This document shows, piece by piece, positions 7,180 through 14,736 of a DNA stretch of 17,703 bases. Positions within the stretch are counted from its first letter, which is position 1. Each line of letters starts with the position of its first letter. A program made the translations under genes and the position numbers. This DNA is from Bacteroidia bacterium (GTDB taxonomy: Bacteria > Bacteroidota > Bacteroidia > AKYH767-A > OLB10): NCBI GenBank assembly GCA_025450095.1, contig JANWID010000252.1, forward strand, positions 1 to 17,703, given 5' to 3'. The notes beneath the pieces were generated by a model that had not been told where the DNA came from, searched no databases, and saw only the letters and a program-made list of their open reading frames with translations.

Positions 7180-7208
7180 CAAATGTATAAAGTTTTTATA
7201 AACGACAA
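7180..7208 (-). promoter_or_regulatory. Candidate pyrE promoter, inside the Nudix coding start
   Basis: On the minus strand TTG (7208-7206), an 18-base spacer and TACATTTG (7187-7180) fit the Bacteroidota -33/-7 pattern with a perfect -7 box. The start would be near 7177, only 2-8 nt before the possible pyrE ATGs, giving a nearly leaderless mRNA. It overlaps the first Nudix codons. Confidence 0.5.
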
Positions 7209-7797
7209 TGAAGTTCAATTCCTTGCAGAAAATGCAACACTCCCGCCATATACAATTGAATTATCTAAAAAATTAAACCCATTAAACCTGTTAGAAGAGG
7301 TTGTAGCAACAGGAAATGGTCATCATTTGTTTGCAGTAAAAAAAGATGCACCACAGGAAATGTTTGAAAAGTTTACCAATGCATTTCCGGTTATCGAAGC
7401 TGCAGGAGGGATTGTAAGACATCAACACCCGGAAGGCCCCATTCTGATGATATTCAGACGGGGAAAATGGGATCTTCCAAAAGGAAAAATTGATAACGGT
7501 GAAAGTAACAAGCAAGCAGCACTCCGGGAGGTAGAGGAAGAATGTGGAATCGGCGGATTAACTATATCAGGCAATGCCGGAACAATGCATCATTTTTACC
7601 AGCTGAAAGGCAAATGGGTTATAAAAAAAACCTGGTGGTATCGAATGATCTGTAATGATGATTCCGAATTACGTCCGGAAACCGCAGAAGATATTACCGA
7701 AGTGCGCTGGGTATCTGAAAAGGAAGTTCAAAAATTATTACCAGGTGCGTACGCATCCATTGCTGACTTGCTGAAAAATGAAATTTCAGGCAACTGA
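7183..7797 (+). CDS. Nudix hydrolase
   Basis: Nudix enzymes cleave nucleoside diphosphates linked to another moiety; the substrate here cannot be told from sequence. From ATG 7183 the protein has 204 residues. It has an N-terminal extension of about 65 residues starting MYKVFINDNEV, then the Nudix domain from about residue 70 (EAAGGIVR). The Nudix box is perfect: G101, E107, then REVEEECGI with R115-E116, E118-E119 and G122, followed by the catalytic helix context. An upstream in-frame ATG at 7174 adds MIQ. The frame continues back to 7045, but that part is antisense to pyrE and is not believed. The N-terminal extension is a recurrent Bacteroidota arrangement as I recall. The stop lies inside the 3' end of the convergent aminotransferase gene (12-base overlap). 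Confidence 0.9.
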   Translation: MYKVFINDNEVQFLAENATLPPYTIELSKKLNPLNLLEEVVATGNGHHLFAVKKDAPQEMFEKFTNAFPVIEAAGGIVRHQHPEGPILMIFRRGKWDLPKGKIDNGESNKQAALREVEEECGIGGLTISGNAGTMHHFYQLKGKWVIKKTWWYRMICNDDSELRPETAEDITEVRWVSEKEVQKLLPGAYASIADLLKNEISGN

Positions 7798-9018
7798 GTG
7801 AGTCCCTTTGACAACATTTTCATAGGTAACTCCCGGATAAACTTTCAAGGCCTCTTCCAGGCATTTCAATGCATTTTTCAAGGAGTCCTGGTTAAGAACA
7901 TAAGCCAGCCGAACCTGGTTATATCCTGCTCCTGCTGTTGAATAAAAACCGGTAGCTGGTGCCAGCATTACTGTTTGCTTATTGTAATGAAATGACTCCA
8001 ATAACCACTGACAGAATTTATCTGAATTATCAATAGGAAGCTGCGCGATTACATAAAATGCACCGGTGGGTTTCGGACAAAACACTCCGGGGATCCTGTT
8101 TAATCCTTCCACAACAAGATTTCTTCTTGCTACATATTCATTAATAACCCCTGTAAAATATTCACGGGGTGTATCGATTGCAGCTTCAGCTGCAATCTGT
8201 CCAAAAGTTGGTGGGCTAAGACGGGCCTGAGCAAATTTCAGTGCTGTAGCCATCACCTCCTGATTACGGGAAATAAGTGCTCCTACCCTAACGCCGCAGG
8301 CACTGTAACGTTTCGAAACCGAATCCATAAGCACGACGTTTTGTTCGATTCCTTCCAGGTTCATCACCGAAAAGTATTCCTTGCCATCGTAGCAGAATTC
8401 GCGGTATACCTCATCCGCAAACAGGTATAAATCGTACTTTTTTACCAGGTCGCGAAGCGCTTCAAGCTCTTGCCGCGTATATAGATAACCGGTAGGATTC
8501 CCCGGGTTACAGATCATGATTGCCTTGGTGGAAGGATTGATGAGCCTTTCAAATTCCGATACAGGTGGTAGTGCAAAACCATCTTCAATTTTACTGATGA
8601 TTGGTTTTATCTTTATTCCTGCCTGTATGCCAAAGCCGTTATAATTGGCATAAAATGGTTCTGGTATAATGATTTCGTCACCTTCATTCAAACAGGTCAT
8701 CATAGCTATTTCAATAGCTTCCGAACCTCCTGTAGTGACCATGATTTCCTCGTAATTCAGCTTTATCCCATATTGGAAATAGTATCCCACAAGTTTTTTC
8801 CGGTACGATTCAATACCTGCCGAGTGGCTGTACTCTATAACTTTCAGTGAATTATTTTTCACAGCACTGAGCATCACTTCCGGAGTTTCAATATCCGGCT
8901 GTCCGATATTCAGATGATAGATTGTGATGCCTTGTTTTTTAGCTTTTTCAGCGAATGGGATGAGCTTCCTGATTGGAGAAGCCGGCATATGTTGACCTTT
9001 TTTACTGAGGGATGGCAT
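7786..9018 (-). CDS. Pyridoxal-phosphate-dependent aminotransferase, class I/II (aspartate aminotransferase-like)
   Basis: 410 residues of fold type I. Visible features are NIGQPDIETP (37-46), TTGGSEAIE (PLP phosphate site, 95-103), FYANYNGF (122-129, with the ring-stacking aromatic residue), NPGNPTG (171-177), ADEVY (201-205, Asp202 contacts the pyridine nitrogen), DSVSKRYSACGVRVG (232-246) with the Schiff-base Lys236, and QVRLAY near the C-terminus, whose Arg should bind the substrate carboxylate. This suits an amino-acid:2-oxoglutarate aminotransferase, but substrate choice (aspartate, aromatic or other) is not resolvable. ATG at 9018 gives MPSLSKKGQHMPASPIRKL, the N-terminus seen in close relatives. 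It appears monocistronic, with its own upstream promoter-like site at 9084-9114 and the terminator of the upstream DUF1573 gene at 9134-9159. Confidence 0.93.
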   Translation of the reverse strand: MPSLSKKGQHMPASPIRKLIPFAEKAKKQGITIYHLNIGQPDIETPEVMLSAVKNNSLKVIEYSHSAGIESYRKKLVGYYFQYGIKLNYEEIMVTTGGSEAIEIAMMTCLNEGDEIIIPEPFYANYNGFGIQAGIKIKPIISKIEDGFALPPVSEFERLINPSTKAIMICNPGNPTGYLYTRQELEALRDLVKKYDLYLFADEVYREFCYDGKEYFSVMNLEGIEQNVVLMDSVSKRYSACGVRVGALISRNQEVMATALKFAQARLSPPTFGQIAAEAAIDTPREYFTGVINEYVARRNLVVEGLNRIPGVFCPKPTGAFYVIAQLPIDNSDKFCQWLLESFHYNKQTVMLAPATGFYSTAGAGYNQVRLAYVLNQDSLKNALKCLEEALKVYPGVTYENVVKGTHSVA

Positions 9019-9083
9019 GGAAAATAGTATAATTGATTGCCTGTTTTTGCTGATCTGCCACCGTGTTTATTCGCGCTAAGGTG

Positions 9084-9114
9084 GAAAATTAAAACTACCG
9101 GAATTCAGGCACAA
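9084..9114 (-). promoter_or_regulatory. Candidate aminotransferase promoter
   Basis: On the minus strand TTG (9114-9112), a 20-base spacer and TAATTTTC (9091-9084) match the Bacteroidota pattern except that the final G of TAnnTTTG is C. The start would be near 9081, about 63 nt before the ATG at 9018. It lies just downstream of the terminator hairpin at 9134-9159. Confidence 0.35.
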
Positions 9115-9120
9115 GCGGTT

Positions 9121-9159
9121 ATATTAAAACAAATACCCCCGGCGGTAGCGCCAGGGGTA
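9121..9159 (-). terminator. Rho-independent terminator behind the DUF1573 pair
   Basis: Hairpin at 9134-9159: TACCCC pairs with GGGGTA, one C:A mismatch, then GGCG pairs with CGCC around a GTAG loop (10 pairs). On the minus strand it is followed by TTTGTTTTAAT, and it lies 41-66 bases past the DUF1573 stop at 9200. The fit to an intrinsic terminator is good. The GC-rich stem stands out in an AT-rich gap. Confidence 0.75.
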
Positions 9160-9199
9160 CAAACTTATAAAATTTATCAGAATTCTTATAAGCGGAATA

Positions 9200-9688
9200 T
9201 CAGTTTTTAGGAGTCTCCATTGGTTTTGTTTCGGGAGTAACAGTCACCGCTTCAACAGTACCTTTAATATGCAATACTTTCGGGCTATCGGCTGCATTAG
9301 ATGTAATTGTTACTGTTTTATCCTGCATGCCTTGTTTACCAGCGGAATTAAATGTAACCTTGATAGTTCCTTTTTCTCCTTTTTTAATAGGTTGCTTTGG
9401 CCACTCCGGAACAGTACATCCACATGAGCCATGAGCTTCCGAAATAATCAGGGGTTCTTTACCATTGTTTGCAAATTGAAAGGTATATTCAACTTTATCA
9501 CCTTGTTTAATGGTGCCGAAGTTATGTTCTTCCTTTTCAAATTTCATAACCGGTCCATCAGGATTAGCGGCTGTAACTGCTGGTGCTGGTGCAGGAGCAG
9601 GAGCAGGAGTTGCGCTTTTTTCAGTCTGGGCAAATGTTGCTGATGCCACAAACAGAACAGCAGCTGCCGATAAGATTATTTTTTTCAT
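9200..9688 (-). CDS. Exported DUF1573 protein with Ala-Pro linker
   Basis: 162 residues. The N-terminus MKKIILSAAAVLFVASATFA-Q is a clear signal peptide cut at about residue 20. A flexible (Ala-Pro) run at about 27-37 follows, then one DUF1573 domain (about 46-147), an Ig-like beta sandwich. The family motif GSCGCTVP (87-94, with Cys89 and Cys91) is intact. The paralogue upstream at 9731-10210 shares roughly half of the aligned core positions by eye. DUF1573 proteins are abundant in Bacteroidota; their molecular role is not established, and an envelope location is inferred. Expression is probably joint with the paralogue, 42 bases upstream. A strong terminator follows. ATG is at 9688-9686. 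Confidence 0.92.
   Translation of the reverse strand: MKKIILSAAAVLFVASATFAQTEKSATPAPAPAPAPAVTAANPDGPVMKFEKEEHNFGTIKQGDKVEYTFQFANNGKEPLIISEAHGSCGCTVPEWPKQPIKKGEKGTIKVTFNSAGKQGMQDKTVTITSNAADSPKVLHIKGTVEAVTVTPETKPMETPKN
9579..9608. repeat. Hexamer repeat coding the Ala-Pro linker
   Basis: Five 6-base units on the plus strand: GCTGGT at 9579 and 9585, then GCAGGA at 9591, 9597 and 9603. On the coding strand they specify alternating Pro and Ala in the linker of the DUF1573 protein. Such a tract can change length by slippage in steps of two residues without a frameshift. The paralogue lacks it. Confidence 0.8.
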
Positions 9689-9730
9689 TTTCTTTTTTTG
9701 ATTTTTTAAATTTTTAAATACAGCTGATAA

Positions 9731-10210
9731 TTATTTTGTTTTTTCAAGTGGAGCGGAGCTCATGTCTTTTTTAACTGGCGTCTGGTCTTCAGTTTGTTCA
9801 GCCGGAAGCACAGTACCTTTAATGGTAATTACTTTTGTCGCTGATTTCGCGTTGGAGTTAATGGTTACAGTTTTGGTAAACGGACCAGGACGTTTGGTAT
9901 CGTATTGTACATTTATAGAACCAGATTGACCTTTACCAACAGGTTCTTTTGGCCATTTTGGAACTGTGCAGCCGCACGATCCACGCGCATTGGAAATGAT
10001 CAATGGGCTTTTACCGGTATTGCTGAATTTGAAATCGTAGGTTCCGTTTCCGCCATATTCGATAGTGCCGAAATCATGAACTTCTTTTTCAAAAACAATT
10101 TCCGGAGCGTTCGGATCATTGTTTACTTCTGGTGTTTTTTGCTCTTCCTGGGCAAAGGCCGTGAAGCTCAAGGCAAACAGGATAACGAATGCGTAAATGC
10201 TTTTTTTCAT
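9731..10210 (-). CDS. Exported DUF1573 protein, paralogue without Ala-Pro linker
   Basis: 159 residues: signal peptide MKKSIYAFVILFALSFTAFA-Q, a short acidic/Asn-rich linker (22-34), then the DUF1573 domain (about 36-137) with FEKEVHDFGTI (40-50) and GSCGCTVP (77-84; Cys79 and Cys81). The C-terminal tail is charged (TEDQTPVKKDMSS). It is the 5' member of a tandem pair; no terminator is visible in the 42-base gap to the next gene, so they are likely cotranscribed. The linker differs most between the two copies, and the N-terminal residues are similar (both begin MKK), which fits a local duplication. ATG is at 10210-10208. Function is unknown. Confidence 0.92.
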   Translation of the reverse strand: MKKSIYAFVILFALSFTAFAQEEQKTPEVNNDPNAPEIVFEKEVHDFGTIEYGGNGTYDFKFSNTGKSPLIISNARGSCGCTVPKWPKEPVGKGQSGSINVQYDTKRPGPFTKTVTINSNAKSATKVITIKGTVLPAEQTEDQTPVKKDMSSAPLEKTK

Positions 10211-10248
10211 TTTCTGGAGGCTATTATATTGTTTTTTGTTTAACCTGA

Positions 10249-10285
10249 TAAAGGTACGAAACCGGGCTAAAATACCGGTTTTCGT
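10249..10285 (-). promoter_or_regulatory. Inverted repeat adjoining a weak -7 box upstream of the DUF1573 pair
   Basis: ACGAAACCGG (10256-10265) and CCGGTTTTCGT (10275-10285) pair over 10 bases with one bulged T and a 9-base loop. Immediately downstream on the minus strand is TACCTTTA (10256-10249), one mismatch from TAnnTTTG, giving a start near 10246. The dyad sits where the -33 region should be, so an operator is possible. It could instead be a T-poor terminator of the symporter gene, whose stop is 85 bases away. Confidence 0.4.
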
Positions 10286-10369
10286 GAATTATGGCTCAAA
10301 AATAAGCAGTGCAATATGAATTTTAAATGAAACACGGCTGGATTAAAGGACCATATTACTTAAAAGTAA

Positions 10370-11746
10370 TTATCCGGCTGTTTGTCCCTCAGTTTCAATA
10401 TTTTCATTGAATTCACCTTCCCATTTAGCTACTACCACTGTGGCCAGGCAATTTCCAATCACATTCACTGAAGTTCTTGCCATATCCATTAACTCATCTA
10501 TTCCCAAAATAATAAATATCGGTTCCACCGGAAGTCCGAACGAACTTGCTGTTCCCAGTAAGATGACCAGAGATGCCCTTGGTACCCCTGCAACACCCTT
10601 GCTGGTAAGCATCAATGTAAATACCATCAGCAATTGTTGCTGAAGGGTCAGGTCAATTCCGGCAGCCTGGGCTACAAAAATTGAAGCGAGGGAGAGATAT
10701 AAGGTAGTGCCATCGAGATTGAAGCTATAACCGGTAGGCATTACAAAAGCCACTATTTTGCGAGGTACTCCCAGCTTTTCCATAGCTTCCATTGCCCTGG
10801 GTAAAGCCGCTTCGGAACTGGTTGTGGCAAAAGCAATAGAGACTGGCTCCGCAATGGCATTAATAAATTTCCGGATTGGAACTTTCACTATCAAGGCAAC
10901 AGGTAACAATACTCCCAAAAGAAAAACGAACAGGGCTATATACAAAGTCGCCAGGAGATGAAACAGGTTCACCAGGATCCCTAATCCCATATGTCCGACT
11001 GTATAAGCAATTGCTGCACCCACTCCTATTGGGGCAAAATACATGATGATATTGGTAAATTTGAACATTACATCCGAAAGTCCTTCGGCAAAAGAAAGCA
11101 TTGGTTTGCGTTGGCGTTCATTCAACAGAGCCAATGCAATCCCGAAAATGATACTGAATACAACAATCTGCAGTACCTGTCCTTCCACCACAGATTTTGC
11201 GAAATTTTCAGGGAAAATGTGAAGTATAATATCTGTTAAGCTTTGTGGTGCCACTTTAGGAATTTCTTCATGGGCACCAGCCGGCAACTTAATTCCGACC
11301 CCGGCTTTACTAATGTTTATTGCAGCCAGCCCGATAAACAAAGCGATAGTTGTTACGATCTCGAAATACACCAGCGATTTCCATCCCATTCTGCCGACCT
11401 GCTTCAGGTGGGAATGACCCGCGATACCCACCACCAGCGTTCCGAAAAGCAGAGGAGCTATGATGGTCTTGATCATTTTAAGAAATACCTGGCTCAATAC
11501 GCGTAGGTTTACTGCAACATCCGGAACGTCGTGCCCGATAGCTGCACCAACAACCATACTTACCAGGATCCAGGTGGTTAGTGATTTTTTTCTGAAGGCA
11601 TAGAAAATCAAACCCGATATGGCGATCCACCGCACGATCAACATCATCGTTGGGTGAATATTGATTATCCCATAATGGTTTAGTACAGTTAGAAGGACTG
11701 CCAGGGTAAATGTTATTAAAGTATAAAGTCCCGGAGTGTTTTTCAT
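10370..11746 (-). CDS. Dicarboxylate/amino acid:cation symporter (SDF/DAACS family, GltP/DctA-like)
   Basis: Inner-membrane secondary transporter coupling uptake of an acidic amino acid or C4-dicarboxylate to Na+ or H+. From ATG 11746 it has 458 residues with about eight hydrophobic helices plus re-entrant loops. Family hallmarks are the serine-rich hairpin ATTSSEAALP (307-316), PTGYSFNLDGTTLY (337-350; the N-x-D-G-T ion-binding motif), KGVAGVPRAS in the second hairpin, and an acidic-amphipathic C-terminal helix with D-x-x-x-R-T-S-x-N. The acceptor-specific residues do not let me choose between glutamate and succinate/fumarate. The frame runs to a TTG at 11800, but ATG 11746 starts a normal membrane N-terminus and lies downstream of a strong promoter at 11766-11796. 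It is divergent from valS. Confidence 0.94.
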   Translation of the reverse strand: MKNTPGLYTLITFTLAVLLTVLNHYGIINIHPTMMLIVRWIAISGLIFYAFRKKSLTTWILVSMVVGAAIGHDVPDVAVNLRVLSQVFLKMIKTIIAPLLFGTLVVGIAGHSHLKQVGRMGWKSLVYFEIVTTIALFIGLAAINISKAGVGIKLPAGAHEEIPKVAPQSLTDIILHIFPENFAKSVVEGQVLQIVVFSIIFGIALALLNERQRKPMLSFAEGLSDVMFKFTNIIMYFAPIGVGAAIAYTVGHMGLGILVNLFHLLATLYIALFVFLLGVLLPVALIVKVPIRKFINAIAEPVSIAFATTSSEAALPRAMEAMEKLGVPRKIVAFVMPTGYSFNLDGTTLYLSLASIFVAQAAGIDLTLQQQLLMVFTLMLTSKGVAGVPRASLVILLGTASSFGLPVEPIFIILGIDELMDMARTSVNVIGNCLATVVVAKWEGEFNENIETEGQTAG

Positions 11747-11765
11747 AAATATTTTTGAAATGCGG

Positions 11766-11796
11766 CAAATGTAATGAAACGGGAATGCAGAACAAA
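11766..11796 (-). promoter_or_regulatory. Strong candidate promoter of the symporter gene
   Basis: On the minus strand TTTG (11796-11793), a 19-base spacer and TACATTTG (11773-11766) match both Bacteroidota consensus boxes perfectly with ideal spacing. The start would be near 11763, a leader of about 17 nt before ATG 11746. This also argues against the upstream TTG start at 11800. Confidence 0.7.
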
Positions 11797-11862
11797 CCAA
11801 CGTTTCAAATCAGCGGCATTTCATGATAAATTCGGATATTTGATCCCCTGAAAATTTTATTT

Positions 11863-14490
11863 ATGGAGATTTCAAAAACTTATGACCCTGCCGCAGCTGA
11901 ATCGAAATGGTATCCGTATTGGATGCAACAGGGTTTTTTCCGTTCCATACCTGATAACCGTGAACCGTTTACCATTGTAATTCCACCTCCCAATGTAACC
12001 GGGGTGTTGCATATGGGGCATATGCTGAACAACACCATCCAGGATGTATTGATTCGACGTGCCCGAATGCTGGGTAAAAATGCCTGTTGGGTACCAGGTA
12101 CCGACCATGCTTCCATTGCTACTGAAGCAAAGGTGGTAGCCATGTTAAAAGAAAAAGGTATTTCCAAAAAGGACCTTAGCCGCGAAATTTTTTTAAAGCA
12201 TGCCTGGGAATGGAAAGAAAAATATGGAGGCATCATTCTCGAACAGTTGAAACAACTGGGCGCTTCATGTGACTGGGACCGTACCCGCTTTACAATGGAA
12301 GATGATCTTTCGGATGCAGTTATTGAAGTTTTCATTGATCTTTTTACAAAAGGATACATTTATCGGGGAACCCGGATGGTCAATTGGGATCCCGCAGGGA
12401 TGACAGCAGTTTCGGATGAAGAAGTAATTTATAAAGAAGTTGATTCTACACTTTATCATGTTCGGTACCGCGTAAAGGACAGTGAAGAGTATATTACGAT
12501 TGCCACAACCCGCCCGGAAACTATCCTGGGCGATACGGCAGTGTGTGTGCATCCTGAAGATACCCGTTACAAACATCTTCACGGAAAACATATAATCGTA
12601 CCGTTAGTTGAACGCGTGGTTCCGTTGATAACCGACGAATATGTAACCATGGAATTCGGCACCGGAGCATTAAAGGTAACACCTGCACATGACGTTAATG
12701 ATTATGCATTGGGTCAGAAACATAAACTACAAACGGTAGATGTAATTGCTCCGGATGGCAAAATGAGCGATGCAGCCATATTTTTTGTTGGAGAAGACCG
12801 GTTCATAGTCAGGAAAAAAATTGCCAAAGAACTGGATGCAAAAGGTCACCTTGTAAAAACTGAACCTTACAAAAGTAATGTCGGCTTTTCAGAAAGAACC
12901 AATGCTGTGATTGAACCTAAACTTTCAATGCAGTGGTTTTTAAAGATGGATACAATTTCAAAGCCCGCATTGGAGAATGTGATGAATGATAACATCCGGC
13001 TGGTGCCTGAGAAATTCAAAAATACCTACCGCCACTGGATGGAAAATGTTCACGACTGGTGTATTTCACGTCAGTTATGGTGGGGGCAACGAATTCCGGC
13101 ATGGTATGATGGTTCTGGTGATTATGTAGTGGCGAAAACAGAAGATGAAGCCAGGAAATTATTTGTCACTAAAAATCCATCGTTCAGACCGGATACTATT
13201 CTTTCACAGGATGAAGATGTGCTGGACACCTGGTTTTCTTCCTGGCTGTGGCCGATATCTGTTTTTGATGGATTCAAAAATCCGGATAATGCGGATATAA
13301 AATATTATTATCCTACAAATGATCTTGTAACCGCACCTGAAATATTATTTTTCTGGGTTGCCCGCATGATCATAGCAGGATATGAATACCGTGGTGAAAA
13401 ACCATTTTCAAATGTTTACCTGACCGGTATCGTTCGTGATAAGCTGGGAAGGAAAATGTCGAAATCACTGGGTAACTCTCCTGAACCACTGGAGCTGATT
13501 AAAAAGTATGGTGCAGATGGTGTTCGTGTGGGAATGTTGTTAAGTTCTCCTGCAGGGAACGATTTACCATTTGATGAATCGTTGTGCGAACAGGGAAGAA
13601 ACTTCGCGAACAAAATCTGGAATGCGTTCCGGTTGATTCAGTCATGGAAGGAAACTGAAGGAAAAACCGAATCGGATAGCCGTGACTATACGCAGATACA
13701 TAGTTGGTTTGCAGCAAAACTTTATGCGGAAACCGAGAACATTAATGACCTGTTTTCCAAATACCGTATTTCGGAAGCGTTAATGGCAGTTTACAAACTC
13801 GTTTGGGATGATTTCTGTTCATGGTACCTGGAGATTATCAAACCGGGAATGGGACAAATTATGCAACAGCAAACCCTTCAAACTACCTTAGGTTATTTCG
13901 AATCGCTGATGAAATTATTGCACCCTTTCATGCCATTTATTACTGAAGAAATCTGGCATAGCATTGCGGATCGGAACGAAAAAGATTGCATCATCATTGC
14001 CGCCTGGCCTAAGAGCAGCGCGCTTAATACAAATATATTACTTGACTTTGAAGCGGCTATTCAACTGGTCACAAATATTCGCAATATCCGAAAGCAAAAA
14101 AATATTCCAAACCGTGAACCACTACAGGTAAAATTTGTACAGGGAAGGGAATCCGGCCATGAGGTGTTTCATTTCATTGCATCAAAACTCTGCAACATTC
14201 CTGCAATCGACAAAGTTACTGAGAAACCAACAGGACAGGTTTCAACAGTTATTCGCAATCACGAATATTTTATCGACACCAAGGGTCATGTCGATCAGGG
14301 TGAAGAAAAGAAAAAAATAAAGGCTGAACTGGATTACACAAAAAGCTTCCTGGACTCGGTAATGAAGAAACTGGGGAATGAACGATTTGTGAGTAATGCA
14401 AAACCTGAAGTTATTGCCCTGGAACAAAAGAAAAAAGCCGATGCGGAGGCGAAGATCAAACTACTGGAGCAACAGTTGGACGGAGAATAA
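11863..14490 (+). CDS. valS: Valine--tRNA ligase
   Basis: Class I aminoacyl-tRNA synthetase that charges tRNA-Val with valine. The 875 residues match the usual length. Visible parts in order: Rossmann catalytic domain with the HIGH-type motif HMGH (50-53) after PPPNVTG; the CP1 editing domain (about 190-340) that removes misacylated Thr, with [13 protein letters not shown]; catalytic continuation with the [14 protein letters not shown] stretch; KMSKS (531-535); the anticodon-binding helical domain with [10 protein letters not shown]; and a C-terminal coiled-coil arm (about 810-875) rich in Lys and Glu. ATG is at 11863, and a box GATATTTG at 11835-11842 (one mismatch from TAnnTTTG) may be its -7 element. 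It is divergent from the symporter with a 116-base shared gap. Confidence 0.98.
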   Translation: MEISKTYDPAAAESKWYPYWMQQGFFRSIPDNREPFTIVIPPPNVTGVLHMGHMLNNTIQDVLIRRARMLGKNACWVPGTDHASIATEAKVVAMLKEKGISKKDLSREIFLKHAWEWKEKYGGIILEQLKQLGASCDWDRTRFTMEDDLSDAVIEVFIDLFTKGYIYRGTRMVNWDPAGMTAVSDEEVIYKEVDSTLYHVRYRVKDSEEYITIATTRPETILGDTAVCVHPEDTRYKHLHGKHIIVPLVERVVPLITDEYVTMEFGTGALKVTPAHDVNDYALGQKHKLQTVDVIAPDGKMSDAAIFFVGEDRFIVRKKIAKELDAKGHLVKTEPYKSNVGFSERTNAVIEPKLSMQWFLKMDTISKPALENVMNDNIRLVPEKFKNTYRHWMENVHDWCISRQLWWGQRIPAWYDGSGDYVVAKTEDEARKLFVTKNPSFRPDTILSQDEDVLDTWFSSWLWPISVFDGFKNPDNADIKYYYPTNDLVTAPEILFFWVARMIIAGYEYRGEKPFSNVYLTGIVRDKLGRKMSKSLGNSPEPLELIKKYGADGVRVGMLLSSPAGNDLPFDESLCEQGRNFANKIWNAFRLIQSWKETEGKTESDSRDYTQIHSWFAAKLYAETENINDLFSKYRISEALMAVYKLVWDDFCSWYLEIIKPGMGQIMQQQTLQTTLGYFESLMKLLHPFMPFITEEIWHSIADRNEKDCIIIAAWPKSSALNTNILLDFEAAIQLVTNIRNIRKQKNIPNREPLQVKFVQGRESGHEVFHFIASKLCNIPAIDKVTEKPTGQVSTVIRNHEYFIDTKGHVDQGEEKKKIKAELDYTKSFLDSVMKKLGNERFVSNAKPEVIALEQKKKADAEAKIKLLEQQLDGE

Positions 14491-14583
14491 GCTTTTAATT
14501 GTTTTCAGTCACTTTTATTAATTTGTGTAATCTTCTTCTCAACGAGGGGTAATTTTTGGATTGGTTTTTTATCCCAATTTCCC

Positions 14584-14605
14584 AAATCAATTTCATTGAT
14601 TTTTT
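14584..14605 (+). terminator. Possible weak terminator after valS
   Basis: AAATCAA (14584-14590) pairs with TTGATTT (14596-14602) around a 5-base loop, followed by further T residues to 14605. The stem is AT-only apart from one C:G pair, and it lies 94 bases after the valS stop. The rest of the 246-base gap 14491-14736 is AT-rich and I see no other gene or clear promoter in it. Confidence 0.35.
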
Positions 14606-14736
14606 GATCTTGTTAAATATGGAATTATAAATCTTGATGATAACATATTTGCGGCTCTGATAATTTTAGTAACTATTGTGTACGGCACGGTTATTTTTTA
14701 AGACATCAGGTTGTTTAAACTAAAAATCTTATTGCC

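Noticed and set aside
7045..7182. N-terminal extension of the Nudix gene back to 7045
   Set aside because: The extra residues are antisense to conserved pyrE codons (the substrate-binding region), and a good promoter at 7146-7153 lies inside them.
11747..11800. Upstream TTG start adding 18 residues to the symporter
   Set aside because: The extension covers a perfect TTTG-N19-TACATTTG promoter, and ATG 11746 gives a normal N-terminus.
11866..12359. Minus-strand frames of 78 and 159 codons inside the start of valS
   Set aside because: Antisense to the highly conserved HIGH region of valS with no domain of their own.
14713..14720. GTTTAAAC palindrome upstream of the T9SS helical protein gene
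   Set aside because: An 8-base AT-rich palindrome is likely by chance and no promoter boxes are placed to suit it.
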